Source: an uncultured Prevotella sp. (GTDB taxonomy: Bacteria; Bacteroidota; Bacteroidia; Bacteroidales; Bacteroidaceae). From it: a stretch of DNA of 8,567 nt. The stretch lies in NCBI GenBank assembly GCA_900765465.1, contig CAAFRM010000135.1:1-8567 (forward strand), given 5' to 3'. This document shows positions 1 to 6,566 of this stretch, one piece after another. The position numbers were made by a program, and so were the translations under genes. Below the pieces are notes generated by a model. It had not been told where the DNA came from and searched no databases. It worked only from the letters and a program-made list of their open reading frames with translations. Numbering within the stretch: the stretch's first letter is position 1; each line of letters begins with the position of its first letter.

Positions 1-86
1 CCGCAAGAGGTCAGCGCATCGGCAGTCTCCTGTGGTGTCAGGTCGAAATCGACGTATTCTTTAAGCCATTTGTATGAAACGTTCAT
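1..86 (-). CDS. pheT: Phenylalanyl-tRNA synthetase beta subunit, N-terminal fragment
   Basis: Partial gene: only the first 28 codons are inside the window and the rest lies beyond the left edge. The protein starts MNVSYKWLKEYVDFDL and continues with TPQETADALTS. This is the typical start of Bacteroidota PheT (MNxSYxWLKxY, then an LTPEE-like stretch and LTSxG). PheT pairs with PheS in the cytoplasmic enzyme that charges tRNA-Phe, and this N-terminal part leads into the tRNA-binding and editing half of the subunit. The ATG at 86 is the natural start. It lies about 85 bases downstream of the start point predicted from the promoter at 177-208. The gene has its own promoter and is separated from the upstream PBP gene by a terminator. 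Identification rests on 28 residues, so it is good but not absolute. Confidence 0.82.
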   Translation of the reverse strand, partial: MNVSYKWLKEYVDFDLTPQETADALTSC

Positions 87-176
87 TATAATGTTTTTTT
101 ATTATTTTCTCTTTATCAAGTGTTTGGGAACCTCCTCGTCATCACGCATTTGTGGCACAAGAGCCCTAAAACTTTG

Positions 177-208
177 CAAAAATACAAAAAATAATGGAGA
201 TAAGCAAA
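177..208 (-). promoter_or_regulatory. Bacteroidota-type promoter for pheT
   Basis: Read on the minus strand, TTTG (205-208) is followed by exactly 20 bases and then TATTTTTG (177-184). Both boxes match the Bacteroidota primary sigma consensus (-33 TTTG, 19-21 bp, -7 TAnnTTTG) without mismatch. Transcription would begin near 170, leaving a leader of roughly 85 bases before the pheT ATG. I see no convincing hairpin or tRNA-sensing element in that leader. The -33 box shares bases with the U-tract of the upstream terminator. Confidence 0.65.
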
Positions 209-262
209 AAACATCCGCCATTTTTGCACTATTTAAAAGAAATGAGTACAAAAATGGCGGAT
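205..262 (-). terminator. Intrinsic terminator of the PBP gene
   Basis: A perfect 14-bp inverted repeat, ATCCGCCATTTTTG at 213-226 with its complement at 249-262, encloses a 22-base loop. On the minus strand the stem is followed by GTTTTTTG, giving a six-U tract. It lies about 40 bases after the PBP stop codon, so it should end that transcript. The stem is only moderately GC-rich and the loop is large, so efficiency is uncertain. Confidence 0.65.
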
Positions 263-301
263 AGCCTTTTGATGACGGCATCAGGAGCACTTCCCGATGA
301 A

Positions 302-2632
302 TTATTCGAATACTTCGTCGATGGCATCTACCTGTTCGAAATCATCCTGCTCGCCACCGCTGCCCACATGATAGCATGGGTTGTAATCGGCAGGGATATC
401 AAACTTCACCTCCGGACTGTAGCCCAGCGAGACATCGGCATACACCTTCTTCATGAAGATAGCCCAGATAGGCAGAGCCATGGTGGCACCCTGACCCATA
501 CTCATGGAATCGAAGTGGATATCGCGATCCTCACCGCCTACCCAGCAACCACTTACCAGCTGCGGAGTAAAGCCGATGAACCATCCATCGCTGTTGTTAT
601 TGGTAGTACCCGTCTTGGCACCAATCTGTCCCTCCAGCTTATAACGGTAGCGCAATCTTCCTGCCGTACCATTATCCACTACGCCCATCATCATGGTGAG
701 CATCTTCATGGCATTGTCGGCACTGATCACCTCATTCATTCGTGGCTGGAAGGTAGCAATGGTATTACCCTCGTTATCCTCGATGCGGCTCACGAACATC
801 GGAGCCGTGCGGATACCATGGTTGGCAAAGGCTGTATAGGCACTCACCATCTCGCTCACGCTCACCTCGCACGGACCGAGACACAAGCTCAGAGATGCGT
901 GAATATCCGGGTTGTTGATACCATAGTCATGCAGCAGCTGGACAAACTGCGCCGGATTCAGCTTACTCATCAGATAGGCACTGATCCAGTTGTTACTCTG
1001 TGCCAATCCCCAGCTCAGCGGAACCATCTGTCCGTATCTCGAATGGTTGGCATTGCGTGGTGTCCATGGTCTGCCAGCCACAATATAGGTCTGCTGGCGG
1101 TTAGGTGCCAGATCGCAAGGTGAGAATCCATTCTCCATCGCCAAACTGTAGAGGAACGGCTTGATGGTAGAACCCACCTGCCTTCTTCCCAGACTTACCA
1201 TATCATACATGAAGTGGGTATAGTCCAATCCACCCACGTATGCCTTCACGGCACCCGTCTTAGGATCCATGCTCATGAATCCGCTGCGCAGGAAGGTCTT
1301 GTAATAGCGGATGGAATCGAGCGGACTCATCAGCGTATCGATGTCGCCATGATAGGTAAACACGGTCATCGGAATCTTCTTGCGGAAGGTATCGTGAATC
1401 TCTTCTGCCGAGCATCCCGCCTCCTTCATCTGTCGGTAGCGCTCGCACTGGGTAACGCTGCGGTTCAGGATAGCCTTGATCTGCTTAGGGGTCAGCTTGT
1501 CACTGTATGGCGAACTTGGCTTGCGTGAAACCTCCTTGCTGAAGGCTGGCTGCAGATAGCGTGCCACGTGCTGATATACAGCCTCTTCGGCATATCGCTG
1601 CATACGGCTGTCCACGGTGGTAAACACCTTCAAGCCATCGCTATATACATTATATGGAGAACCATCCTTCTTGAAGTTCTTGTTGCACCATCCATACAGA
1701 GGATCTGTATTCCAGAGGATGGAATCGCTAACAAACTGAGCATAGTTCCACGATGCATAATCCTTTCTTTCCGGACGGGTAGCCATCAGATACTTGCGCA
1801 GATATTCACGCAGGTAGGTAGCCGAACCATCCTTATGGTCGGTACGGTGGAAATTGAGCGTAAGCGGTTCTGCCGAATACTGGCTGTATTCAGCATGATC
1901 CAGATAGCCCGCCTTCTCCATCTGCGAGAGCACCACGTTTCTTCTGTCGCGGGCACGCTCCGGATAGCGCACAGGGTTGAAGAGCGAAGGGTTCTTGCAG
2001 AGACCGATGAGCGTAGCCGCCTCGGTGAGGGTAAGATCCTTCGGTTCCTTATTAAAATAGGTATTCGCTGCCGTCTTGATACCCACGGCATTGTGCAGGA
2101 AGTCGAAGTAGTTGAGATAGAGTGCCAGGATTTCCTGCTTGGTATAGTATCGCTCCAGCTTGATGGCGATGACCCACTCTATCGGTTTCTGCAGCAGTCG
2201 CTCCAGGGTACTCGATGCCTTTTCTGAATAGAGCTGCTTGGCAAGCTGCTGGGTGATGGTAGATCCACCTCCGGCATTGGTCTGCCCCAGGAGTCCACGC
2301 TTCACGATGGCACGACCGAGCGCACGGAAGTCGATGCCCGAATGCTCATAGAATCGTTCATCCTCCGTGGCAACCAGTGCCTTTATTAAATAAGGTGACA
2401 TCTTCTTGTAAGGTATCACGATACGGTTCTCCTTGTTCAGGTTCCATGTACCCAGCACCTTTCCATCAGACGAATACACCTGAGTGGCGAATCTGCTGAT
2501 AGGATTCTGCAAATCCTCGATGTCCGGCATGTAACCGATCCATCCGTTCCAGATGGCAAAGAAGGCCAGCATAGCCGACACGACAAAAGTGGCAAAAATG
2601 CCCCATAATGTATAGATAAAATGTTTTCTCAT
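302..2632 (-). CDS. mrcA: Class A penicillin-binding protein (PBP1A family)
   Basis: Bifunctional peptidoglycan synthase of 776 residues. It polymerises glycan strands from lipid II and cross-links the peptides in the periplasm. Order of parts: a short cytoplasmic start; one membrane anchor (about residues 6-31); a GT51 glycosyltransferase domain with ATEDERFYEHSGID (likely catalytic Glu90), GGSTITQQLAKQLYSE (122-137) and RYYTKQEILALYLN (161-174); then a transpeptidase domain with S488-T-I-K491, S546-N-N and K673-T-G. All three penicillin-binding motifs and the glycosyltransferase motifs are intact, and the length is normal for the family. The C-terminus ends in an acidic tail. I chose the ATG at 2632 because it begins MRKHFIYTLWG just before the anchor. 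The longer frame from 2689 would add 19 residues and start upstream of the predicted promoter. The symbol is the family label; Bacteroidota strains often carry it unnamed. It diverges from pyrB. Confidence 0.93.
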   Translation of the reverse strand: MRKHFIYTLWGIFATFVVSAMLAFFAIWNGWIGYMPDIEDLQNPISRFATQVYSSDGKVLGTWNLNKENRIVIPYKKMSPYLIKALVATEDERFYEHSGIDFRALGRAIVKRGLLGQTNAGGGSTITQQLAKQLYSEKASSTLERLLQKPIEWVIAIKLERYYTKQEILALYLNYFDFLHNAVGIKTAANTYFNKEPKDLTLTEAATLIGLCKNPSLFNPVRYPERARDRRNVVLSQMEKAGYLDHAEYSQYSAEPLTLNFHRTDHKDGSATYLREYLRKYLMATRPERKDYASWNYAQFVSDSILWNTDPLYGWCNKNFKKDGSPYNVYSDGLKVFTTVDSRMQRYAEEAVYQHVARYLQPAFSKEVSRKPSSPYSDKLTPKQIKAILNRSVTQCERYRQMKEAGCSAEEIHDTFRKKIPMTVFTYHGDIDTLMSPLDSIRYYKTFLRSGFMSMDPKTGAVKAYVGGLDYTHFMYDMVSLGRRQVGSTIKPFLYSLAMENGFSPCDLAPNRQQTYIVAGRPWTPRNANHSRYGQMVPLSWGLAQSNNWISAYLMSKLNPAQFVQLLHDYGINNPDIHASLSLCLGPCEVSVSEMVSAYTAFANHGIRTAPMFVSRIEDNEGNTIATFQPRMNEVISADNAMKMLTMMMGVVDNGTAGRLRYRYKLEGQIGAKTGTTNNNSDGWFIGFTPQLVSGCWVGGEDRDIHFDSMSMGQGATMALPIWAIFMKKVYADVSLGYSPEVKFDIPADYNPCYHVGSGGEQDDFEQVDAIDEVFE

Positions 2633-2655
2633 CTCTATTTCTTCATTTATTTGTG

Positions 2656-2688
2656 CAAAATTACATAAAAGTTTTGAAATATCGCACA
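2656..2688 (-). promoter_or_regulatory. Predicted promoter of the PBP gene
   Basis: On the minus strand TAATTTTG (2656-2663) is an exact match to the -7 box TAnnTTTG. A weak -33 candidate, TGTG (2685-2688), lies 21 bases upstream. Transcription would start near 2650, giving a leader of under 20 bases before the ATG at 2632. This supports the shorter start. Confidence 0.5.
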
Positions 2689-2706
2689 TAAATCAGAAAT
2701 TATATG

Positions 2707-2714
2707 TAACTTTG
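2707..2714 (+). promoter_or_regulatory. -7 promoter box of the pyrB-pyrI-glyA operon
   Basis: TAACTTTG matches TAnnTTTG exactly and sits 33 bases before the pyrB ATG. No good TTTG is found 19-21 bases upstream (the nearest TTTG is 30 bases away at 2673-2676), so the promoter may be weak or activator-assisted. The leader would be about 25-30 bases. That is too short for the attenuator or leader peptide used to control pyr operons in other bacteria. Confidence 0.5.
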
Positions 2715-2747
2715 GGGGCGATTTCAGAACATTCAATCAAAATTCGT

Positions 2748-3695
2748 ATGGAAAAACATAATTTTGTGACGATTGCCGACCTCTCGAAGGAGAAAATCAT
2801 GTACCTCCTCGAAATGGCGCAAGAGTTTGAAAAGCATCCCAACAGGGAGTTGTTGAAGGGAAAGGTCGTAGCGACCCTTTTCTTCGAACCATCTACTCGT
2901 ACCCAACTCAGTTTCCAGACAGCTGCCAATCGCCTTGGCGCACGTGTCATCGGCTTCTCTGATGCCAAGACATCCAGCACTACCAAGGGCGAAACGCTGA
3001 AGGACACTATTCTGATGGTGAGCAACTACGCCGACGTCATCACCATGCGCCACTTCATTGAGGGTGCAGCCCAGTACGCCAGCGAGGTAGCTCCAGTGCC
3101 TATCGTCAATGCCGGTGATGGTGCCCACATGCATCCATCTCAGTGCTTGCTCGACCTCTACTCTATCTTCAAGACCCAGGGAACTCTGGAGAACTTGAAC
3201 ATTTATCTTGTGGGTGACCTCAAGTATGGCCGCACCGTTCACTCACTTATCACCGCTATGCGCCACTTCAATCCTACCTTCCACTTCATCGCACCTAAGG
3301 AGCTTGCCATGCCAGAGGAGTACAAACTCTACTGCAAGGAGCACAACATCAAGTACGTGGAGCACGAGGATTTCAACGAGGATGTGATTGCCGACGCTGA
3401 TATTCTCTATATGACCCGTGTACAGAAGGAGCGTTTCAGCGACCTGATGGAGTACGAGCGTGTGAAGAATGTGTATATCCTGAAGCGCGACATGCTCTGC
3501 AAGGCAAAGGAGAACATGAAGATCATGCACCCACTGCCACGTGTCAACGAGATTGCATACGATGTAGATGATGATCCACATGCATACTACATCCAGCAGG
3601 CTCAGAATGGTCTCTATGCACGTGAGGCTATCTTCTGCCACTGCCTCGGTATCACACTGGAGGATGTGAAGAACGACAAGACCATTATTGAGTAG
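2748..3695 (+). CDS. pyrB: Aspartate carbamoyltransferase, catalytic subunit
   Basis: Catalyses carbamoyl phosphate plus L-aspartate to N-carbamoyl-L-aspartate, the first committed step of pyrimidine synthesis, in the cytoplasm. The 315-residue protein has the carbamoyl-phosphate loop FEPSTRTQLSF (S49-T-R-T52), the mobile loop around K80 (TTKGETLKD), RHFIEGAA with R101 and H102, HPSQCLLDL starting at H129, YGRTVHSL with R162, MTRVQKERF with R224 and HPLPRVNEI at 261-269. These are the expected active-site residues of the family, and the length is close to the E. coli chain (about 310). I start at the ATG at 2748 (MEKHNFVTIADLSKE). An in-frame TTG at 2712 overlaps the -7 box and is unlikely to be in the message. 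It is the first gene of an operon with pyrI 30 bases downstream, so catalytic and regulatory chains are made together. Confidence 0.97.
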   Translation: MEKHNFVTIADLSKEKIMYLLEMAQEFEKHPNRELLKGKVVATLFFEPSTRTQLSFQTAANRLGARVIGFSDAKTSSTTKGETLKDTILMVSNYADVITMRHFIEGAAQYASEVAPVPIVNAGDGAHMHPSQCLLDLYSIFKTQGTLENLNIYLVGDLKYGRTVHSLITAMRHFNPTFHFIAPKELAMPEEYKLYCKEHNIKYVEHEDFNEDVIADADILYMTRVQKERFSDLMEYERVKNVYILKRDMLCKAKENMKIMHPLPRVNEIAYDVDDDPHAYYIQQAQNGLYAREAIFCHCLGITLEDVKNDKTIIE

Positions 3696-3698
3696 TGT

Positions 3699-3722
3699 TT
3701 AGTGATTATTTATTAGTGATTA
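3699..3722 (+). repeat. Short direct repeat in the pyrB-pyrI gap
   Basis: TTAGTGATTA occurs at 3699-3708 and again at 3713-3722, a 14-base period that fills most of the 30-base gap between pyrB and pyrI. The second copy ends just before the pyrI ATG, so it lies where the ribosome would bind. It may be only a small duplication. Confidence 0.6.
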
Positions 3723-3725
3723 ATT

Positions 3726-4190
3726 ATGGGAAACAATAAAAGTCAATTAGTGGTTGCGGCTATCGAGAACGGTACCGTAATCGACCATATACCAGCCGAG
3801 AAAACCTATCAGGTAGTCAACCTGCTCCAGTTGGAGAAGATGGACACTCCTGTTACCATCGGCTACAACTTGCCTTCCAAGAAGATCGGCAAGAAGGGCA
3901 TCATCAAGGTTGCCAACAAGTACTTTACCGATGAGGAAATCAACCGCCTCTCTGTGGTGGCTCCTAACATCGGACTGAGTATCATCAAGGACTACGAGAT
4001 CGTGGAGAAGAAGACCGTAGAGACTCCAGATACACTCAAGGGCATTGTAAAGTGCAACAACCCTAAGTGTATCACCAACAACGAGCCTATGCAGACCCTC
4101 TTCCACACCGTAGATAAGGCACTCGGTATCGTACGCTGCCATTACTGCGACAAGGAGCAGCAACTGGGCAAAGTTGAGCTTTGCAAGTAG
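3726..4190 (+). CDS. pyrI: Aspartate carbamoyltransferase, regulatory subunit
   Basis: Regulatory chain of aspartate transcarbamoylase, 154 residues, the usual size. In known enzymes PyrI binds CTP (inhibitor) and ATP (activator) and links catalytic trimers into the allosteric holoenzyme. The N-terminal nucleotide-binding half is recognisable (VAAIENGTVIDHIPA, then the VTIGYNLPSKK and GKKGIIKV segments). The C-terminal zinc domain has four cysteines, C110, C115, C138 and C141, in the expected CxxxxC...CxxC arrangement. It follows pyrB by 30 bases and precedes glyA by 25. An intact pyrI suggests that pyrimidine feedback acts at enzyme level, in keeping with the short operon leader. Confidence 0.96.
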   Translation: MGNNKSQLVVAAIENGTVIDHIPAEKTYQVVNLLQLEKMDTPVTIGYNLPSKKIGKKGIIKVANKYFTDEEINRLSVVAPNIGLSIIKDYEIVEKKTVETPDTLKGIVKCNNPKCITNNEPMQTLFHTVDKALGIVRCHYCDKEQQLGKVELCK

Positions 4191-4215
4191 CATCAATCAC
4201 ATAAAATAAATAAGA

Positions 4216-5496
4216 ATGGTTAAAGATCAAGAGATTTTCGACTTAATCGAAAGAGAACATCAGCGTCAGCTGAAAGGTATGGAGCTGATTGCTTCTGAGA
4301 ATTTCGTGAGTGACGAGGTGATGAACGCTATGGGTTCTTACCTTACCAACAAGTATGCAGAGGGTCTGCCAGGCAAACGCTACTATGGTGGATGCCAGGT
4401 GGTGGATATCGTAGAGAATCTTGCCATCGAACGCGTGAAGAAAGTCTTTGGTGCTGAGTATGCCAACGTGCAGCCTCACTCTGGTGCTCAGGCTAACGCT
4501 GCCGTATTGCTCGCCGTACTGAAACCGGGTGATACTTTTATGGGATTGAACCTCGATCACGGCGGTCACCTTTCTCATGGCAGCCACGTCAATACTTCTG
4601 GCATTCTCTACAATCCTATCGGCTACAACCTGAACAAGGAGACGGGTCGTGTGGATTACGACGAGATGGAGAAACTGGCTCTGGAGCACAAGCCTAAGTT
4701 GATTATCGGTGGTGGTAGCGCCTACAGCCGTGAGTGGGATTATGCCCGCATGCGCAAGATTGCCGATGAGGTAGGTGCCCTCCTGATGATTGATATGGCT
4801 CACCCTGCAGGTCTGATTGCAGCCGGTCTGCTCGACAACCCATTGAAGTATGCCCACATCGTTACTTCTACTACCCACAAGACTCTCCGTGGTCCTCGTG
4901 GCGGTATCATTCTGATGGGTAAGGATTTTGACAATCCATGGGGATTGACTACCAAGAAGGGCGAGGTAAAGAAGATGAGCATGCTCTTGAATTCTGCCGT
5001 ATTCCCTGGTCAGCAGGGCGGTCCGCTGGAGCACGTCATCGCAGCCAAGGCTGTTGCCTTCAATGAGAACCTGCAGCCATCCTGGAAGGAGTATGCCATG
5101 CAGGTGAAGAAGAACGCAGCCGTTCTTGCTGACGATCTGATGGGTCGTGGTTTCGGTATCGTAAGCGGCGGTACAGACAACCACTCTATGCTCGTTGACC
5201 TCCGAAGTAAATATCCAGACCTCACAGGTAAAGTAGCTGAGAATGCGCTTGTTGCAGCAGACATCACTGTAAACAAGAATATGGTTCCATTCGATTCACG
5301 TTCTGCCTTCCAGACTTCAGGCATCCGCCTGGGCACAGCTGCCATGACAACCCGTGGCGCCAAGGAGGATATGATGCACCTCATCGCAGAGCTCATCGAG
5401 GAAGTATTGAATTCACCAGAGGATGAGAAGGTCATCGCCCGCGTTCGTGAGAAGGTAAACGAGACCATGAAGGATTATCCTCTCTTCGCTTACTAA
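4216..5496 (+). CDS. glyA: Serine hydroxymethyltransferase
   Basis: PLP enzyme that interconverts serine and glycine while passing a one-carbon unit to tetrahydrofolate. It acts in the cytoplasm and feeds purine, thymidylate and methionine synthesis. The 426-residue protein has ELIASENF near the start (24-30), YAEGLPGKRYYGG (47-59), HSGAQAN (88-94), HGGHLSHG (115-122), the cofactor aspartate and histidine in DMAH (D193, H196), and the PLP lysine K222 in TTHKTLRGPRGG. All are intact and the length is normal. The ATG at 4216 follows an A-rich stretch, the usual Bacteroidota leader without a Shine-Dalgarno site. It sits 25 bases after pyrI with no visible promoter of its own and is followed by a strong terminator, so it is taken as the last gene of the pyrB-pyrI-glyA operon. 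Confidence 0.97.
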   Translation: MVKDQEIFDLIEREHQRQLKGMELIASENFVSDEVMNAMGSYLTNKYAEGLPGKRYYGGCQVVDIVENLAIERVKKVFGAEYANVQPHSGAQANAAVLLAVLKPGDTFMGLNLDHGGHLSHGSHVNTSGILYNPIGYNLNKETGRVDYDEMEKLALEHKPKLIIGGGSAYSREWDYARMRKIADEVGALLMIDMAHPAGLIAAGLLDNPLKYAHIVTSTTHKTLRGPRGGIILMGKDFDNPWGLTTKKGEVKKMSMLLNSAVFPGQQGGPLEHVIAAKAVAFNENLQPSWKEYAMQVKKNAAVLADDLMGRGFGIVSGGTDNHSMLVDLRSKYPDLTGKVAENALVAADITVNKNMVPFDSRSAFQTSGIRLGTAAMTTRGAKEDMMHLIAELIEEVLNSPEDEKVIARVREKVNETMKDYPLFAY

Positions 5497-5529
5497 GCAA
5501 AGGAAAATTCAATTTGATATATATATACA

Positions 5530-5566
5530 AAAAAAGACTGCGGGTATCAAGTTCGCAGTCTTTTTT
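5530..5566 (+). terminator. Intrinsic terminator after glyA
   Basis: AAAAAAGACTGCG (5530-5542) pairs perfectly with CGCAGTCTTTTTT (5554-5566), giving a 13-bp stem with an 11-base loop and a six-T tract. It lies 33 bases after the glyA stop and closes the operon. With its upstream A-tract it could also work on the minus strand, though no minus-strand gene reaches it. Confidence 0.88.
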
Positions 5567-5642
5567 AATTCCGTATCATATTTTATTTTTTAGTTTCAAA
5601 TCATATTTTAAACTTCATCATCAAAAACAAGAAAACATTGTT

Positions 5643-6389
5643 ATGAGAAAATTAAAAAGCCTCCTGCTGATGGCATTGGCATTGCTTCCAGCAAGCAAGA
5701 CTCTTGCACAGACCAACGCACAGATTCTTTATGATTTCGGTACCGACCGTAAGTATGTAACCCTGACCTTGGAGATGTTCAAGCAGGACAAATGGGGAAG
5801 CACCTACTTCTTCGTTGACCACGACTTCAACTACGACAAGATGGACCCTAACAGTCCAAACGTAGCACAGGGCGGCACCTATACCGAGATTTCACGTGCC
5901 TTGAACTTCTGGCAGAACAGCAGCATGAAAAACTGGAGCCTGCACGTAGAGTACAATGGCGGTATCACCAAGAACTACCCTATCAACAATGCCTGGCTCT
6001 TCGGTGTGGAGTATCTGATTCACGATGCTACCTACAAGAACACCCTGAATCTGGACGTTCTCTATAAGACCATCCGCAAGACCGACCAGAATGTTCCAAT
6101 GCAGTTGACTGCCGTATGGACCTGCAACGACCTTTTCGGCGTAAAGGGACTGAAGTTTGACGGCTTCGCTGATTTCTGGTGGGAAACCCACGGAACCGTA
6201 GATGGCGACGGCAAGGCTAAGACCCGCCACACGGTATTCATCACCGAGCCACAGCTGTGGTACAAGGTAGGTCAGCACTTCGGCTGCGAGAACCTGAGCC
6301 TGGGTGGTGAGGTTGAGATTACCAATAACTTCGGTAGCACCGATGGAGCAAAGGTTCGCCCTTGCCTGGGTGTGAAATGGGACTTCTAA
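5643..6389 (+). CDS. DUF5020-type outer-membrane beta-barrel protein
   Basis: Predicted secreted protein of 248 residues. It has a classical signal peptide (MRKLKSLLLMALALLPASKTLAQ, with likely cleavage after LAQ at residue 23). The mature part is rich in alternating aromatic and polar residues, as in a small beta-barrel, and the chain ends in a terminal Phe (KWDF), the usual signature of outer-membrane barrels. The pattern ILYDFGTDRKYVTLTLEMFKQDKWGSTYFF (28-57), followed by W-rich strands and HVEYNGG (101-107), resembles the Bacteroidota DUF5020 family, which is distantly like Tsx nucleoside channels. That link is from memory, and the substrate is unknown. I start at the ATG at 5643. The same frame runs back to 5514, but that would translate through the terminator and lose the signal peptide. 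No good TAnnTTTG box is visible in 5567-5642, so its promoter is unclear. Confidence 0.78.
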   Translation: MRKLKSLLLMALALLPASKTLAQTNAQILYDFGTDRKYVTLTLEMFKQDKWGSTYFFVDHDFNYDKMDPNSPNVAQGGTYTEISRALNFWQNSSMKNWSLHVEYNGGITKNYPINNAWLFGVEYLIHDATYKNTLNLDVLYKTIRKTDQNVPMQLTAVWTCNDLFGVKGLKFDGFADFWWETHGTVDGDGKAKTRHTVFITEPQLWYKVGQHFGCENLSLGGEVEITNNFGSTDGAKVRPCLGVKWDF

Positions 6390-6404
6390 AGCTCCGAAAA
6401 TATA

Positions 6405-6438
6405 GGCAAGAGATTCTGAAAAAAGAGCGTCTCTTGCC
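6405..6438. repeat. Hairpin after the DUF5020 gene
   Basis: GGCAAGAGA (6405-6413) pairs perfectly with TCTCTTGCC (6430-6438) around a 16-base loop, 15 bases after the stop codon. No T-tract follows on the plus strand. On the minus strand the stem is followed by TATATTTTC. It may slow or end transcription between the two convergent genes, or protect the 3' end of the message. Confidence 0.5.
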
Positions 6439-6447
6439 CAAATCCAA

Positions 6448-6544
6448 GCAACTTTTGCACCCCGTTATATATTAATCATATATATTAAAAAGAAAATATA
6501 TAAAAGAAAAATATAACAAGTATGTAACGGGGTGCAAAAGTTGC
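6448..6544. repeat. 97-bp element with perfect 20-bp inverted ends
   Basis: The left arm at 6448-6467 (core CTTTTGCACCCCG) is perfectly complementary to the right arm at 6525-6544. In RNA the stem can grow to 24 pairs through one U-G wobble. The 49-base middle is almost pure A/T and contains a smaller inverted repeat (TATATATT and AATATATA). It lies between two convergent genes. The structure fits a small non-autonomous inverted-repeat element, or a very long bidirectional stem-loop that ends transcription. No target-site duplication is obvious at its edges and no strong T-tract follows either arm. Confidence 0.7.
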
Positions 6545-6566
6545 ATTTTCTAAAAAATTCTCCCGA

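Noticed and set aside
102..290. 62-codon minus-strand open frame across the pheT leader
   Set aside because: It runs through the PBP terminator and the pheT promoter and shows no protein features.
194..1123. 309-codon plus-strand open frame opposite the PBP gene
   Set aside because: It is antisense to the intact C-terminal half of the PBP gene, has no recognisable protein features, and starts inside the terminator-promoter region.
2712..2747. Upstream TTG start for pyrB
   Set aside because: It overlaps the -7 box, so it would not be transcribed; the ATG at 2748 gives the normal PyrB N-terminus.
4243..5184. 313-codon minus-strand frame within glyA
   Set aside because: It is a shadow of the well-conserved glyA reading frame.
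5514..5642. N-terminal extension of the DUF5020 protein
   Set aside because: The extension would be translated across the glyA terminator and would bury the clear signal peptide that starts at 5643.
5567..5642. Promoter for the DUF5020 gene at TATTTTAA (5604-5611)
   Set aside because: It lacks the TTTG ending of the -7 box and has no -33 partner, so I do not list it as a feature.
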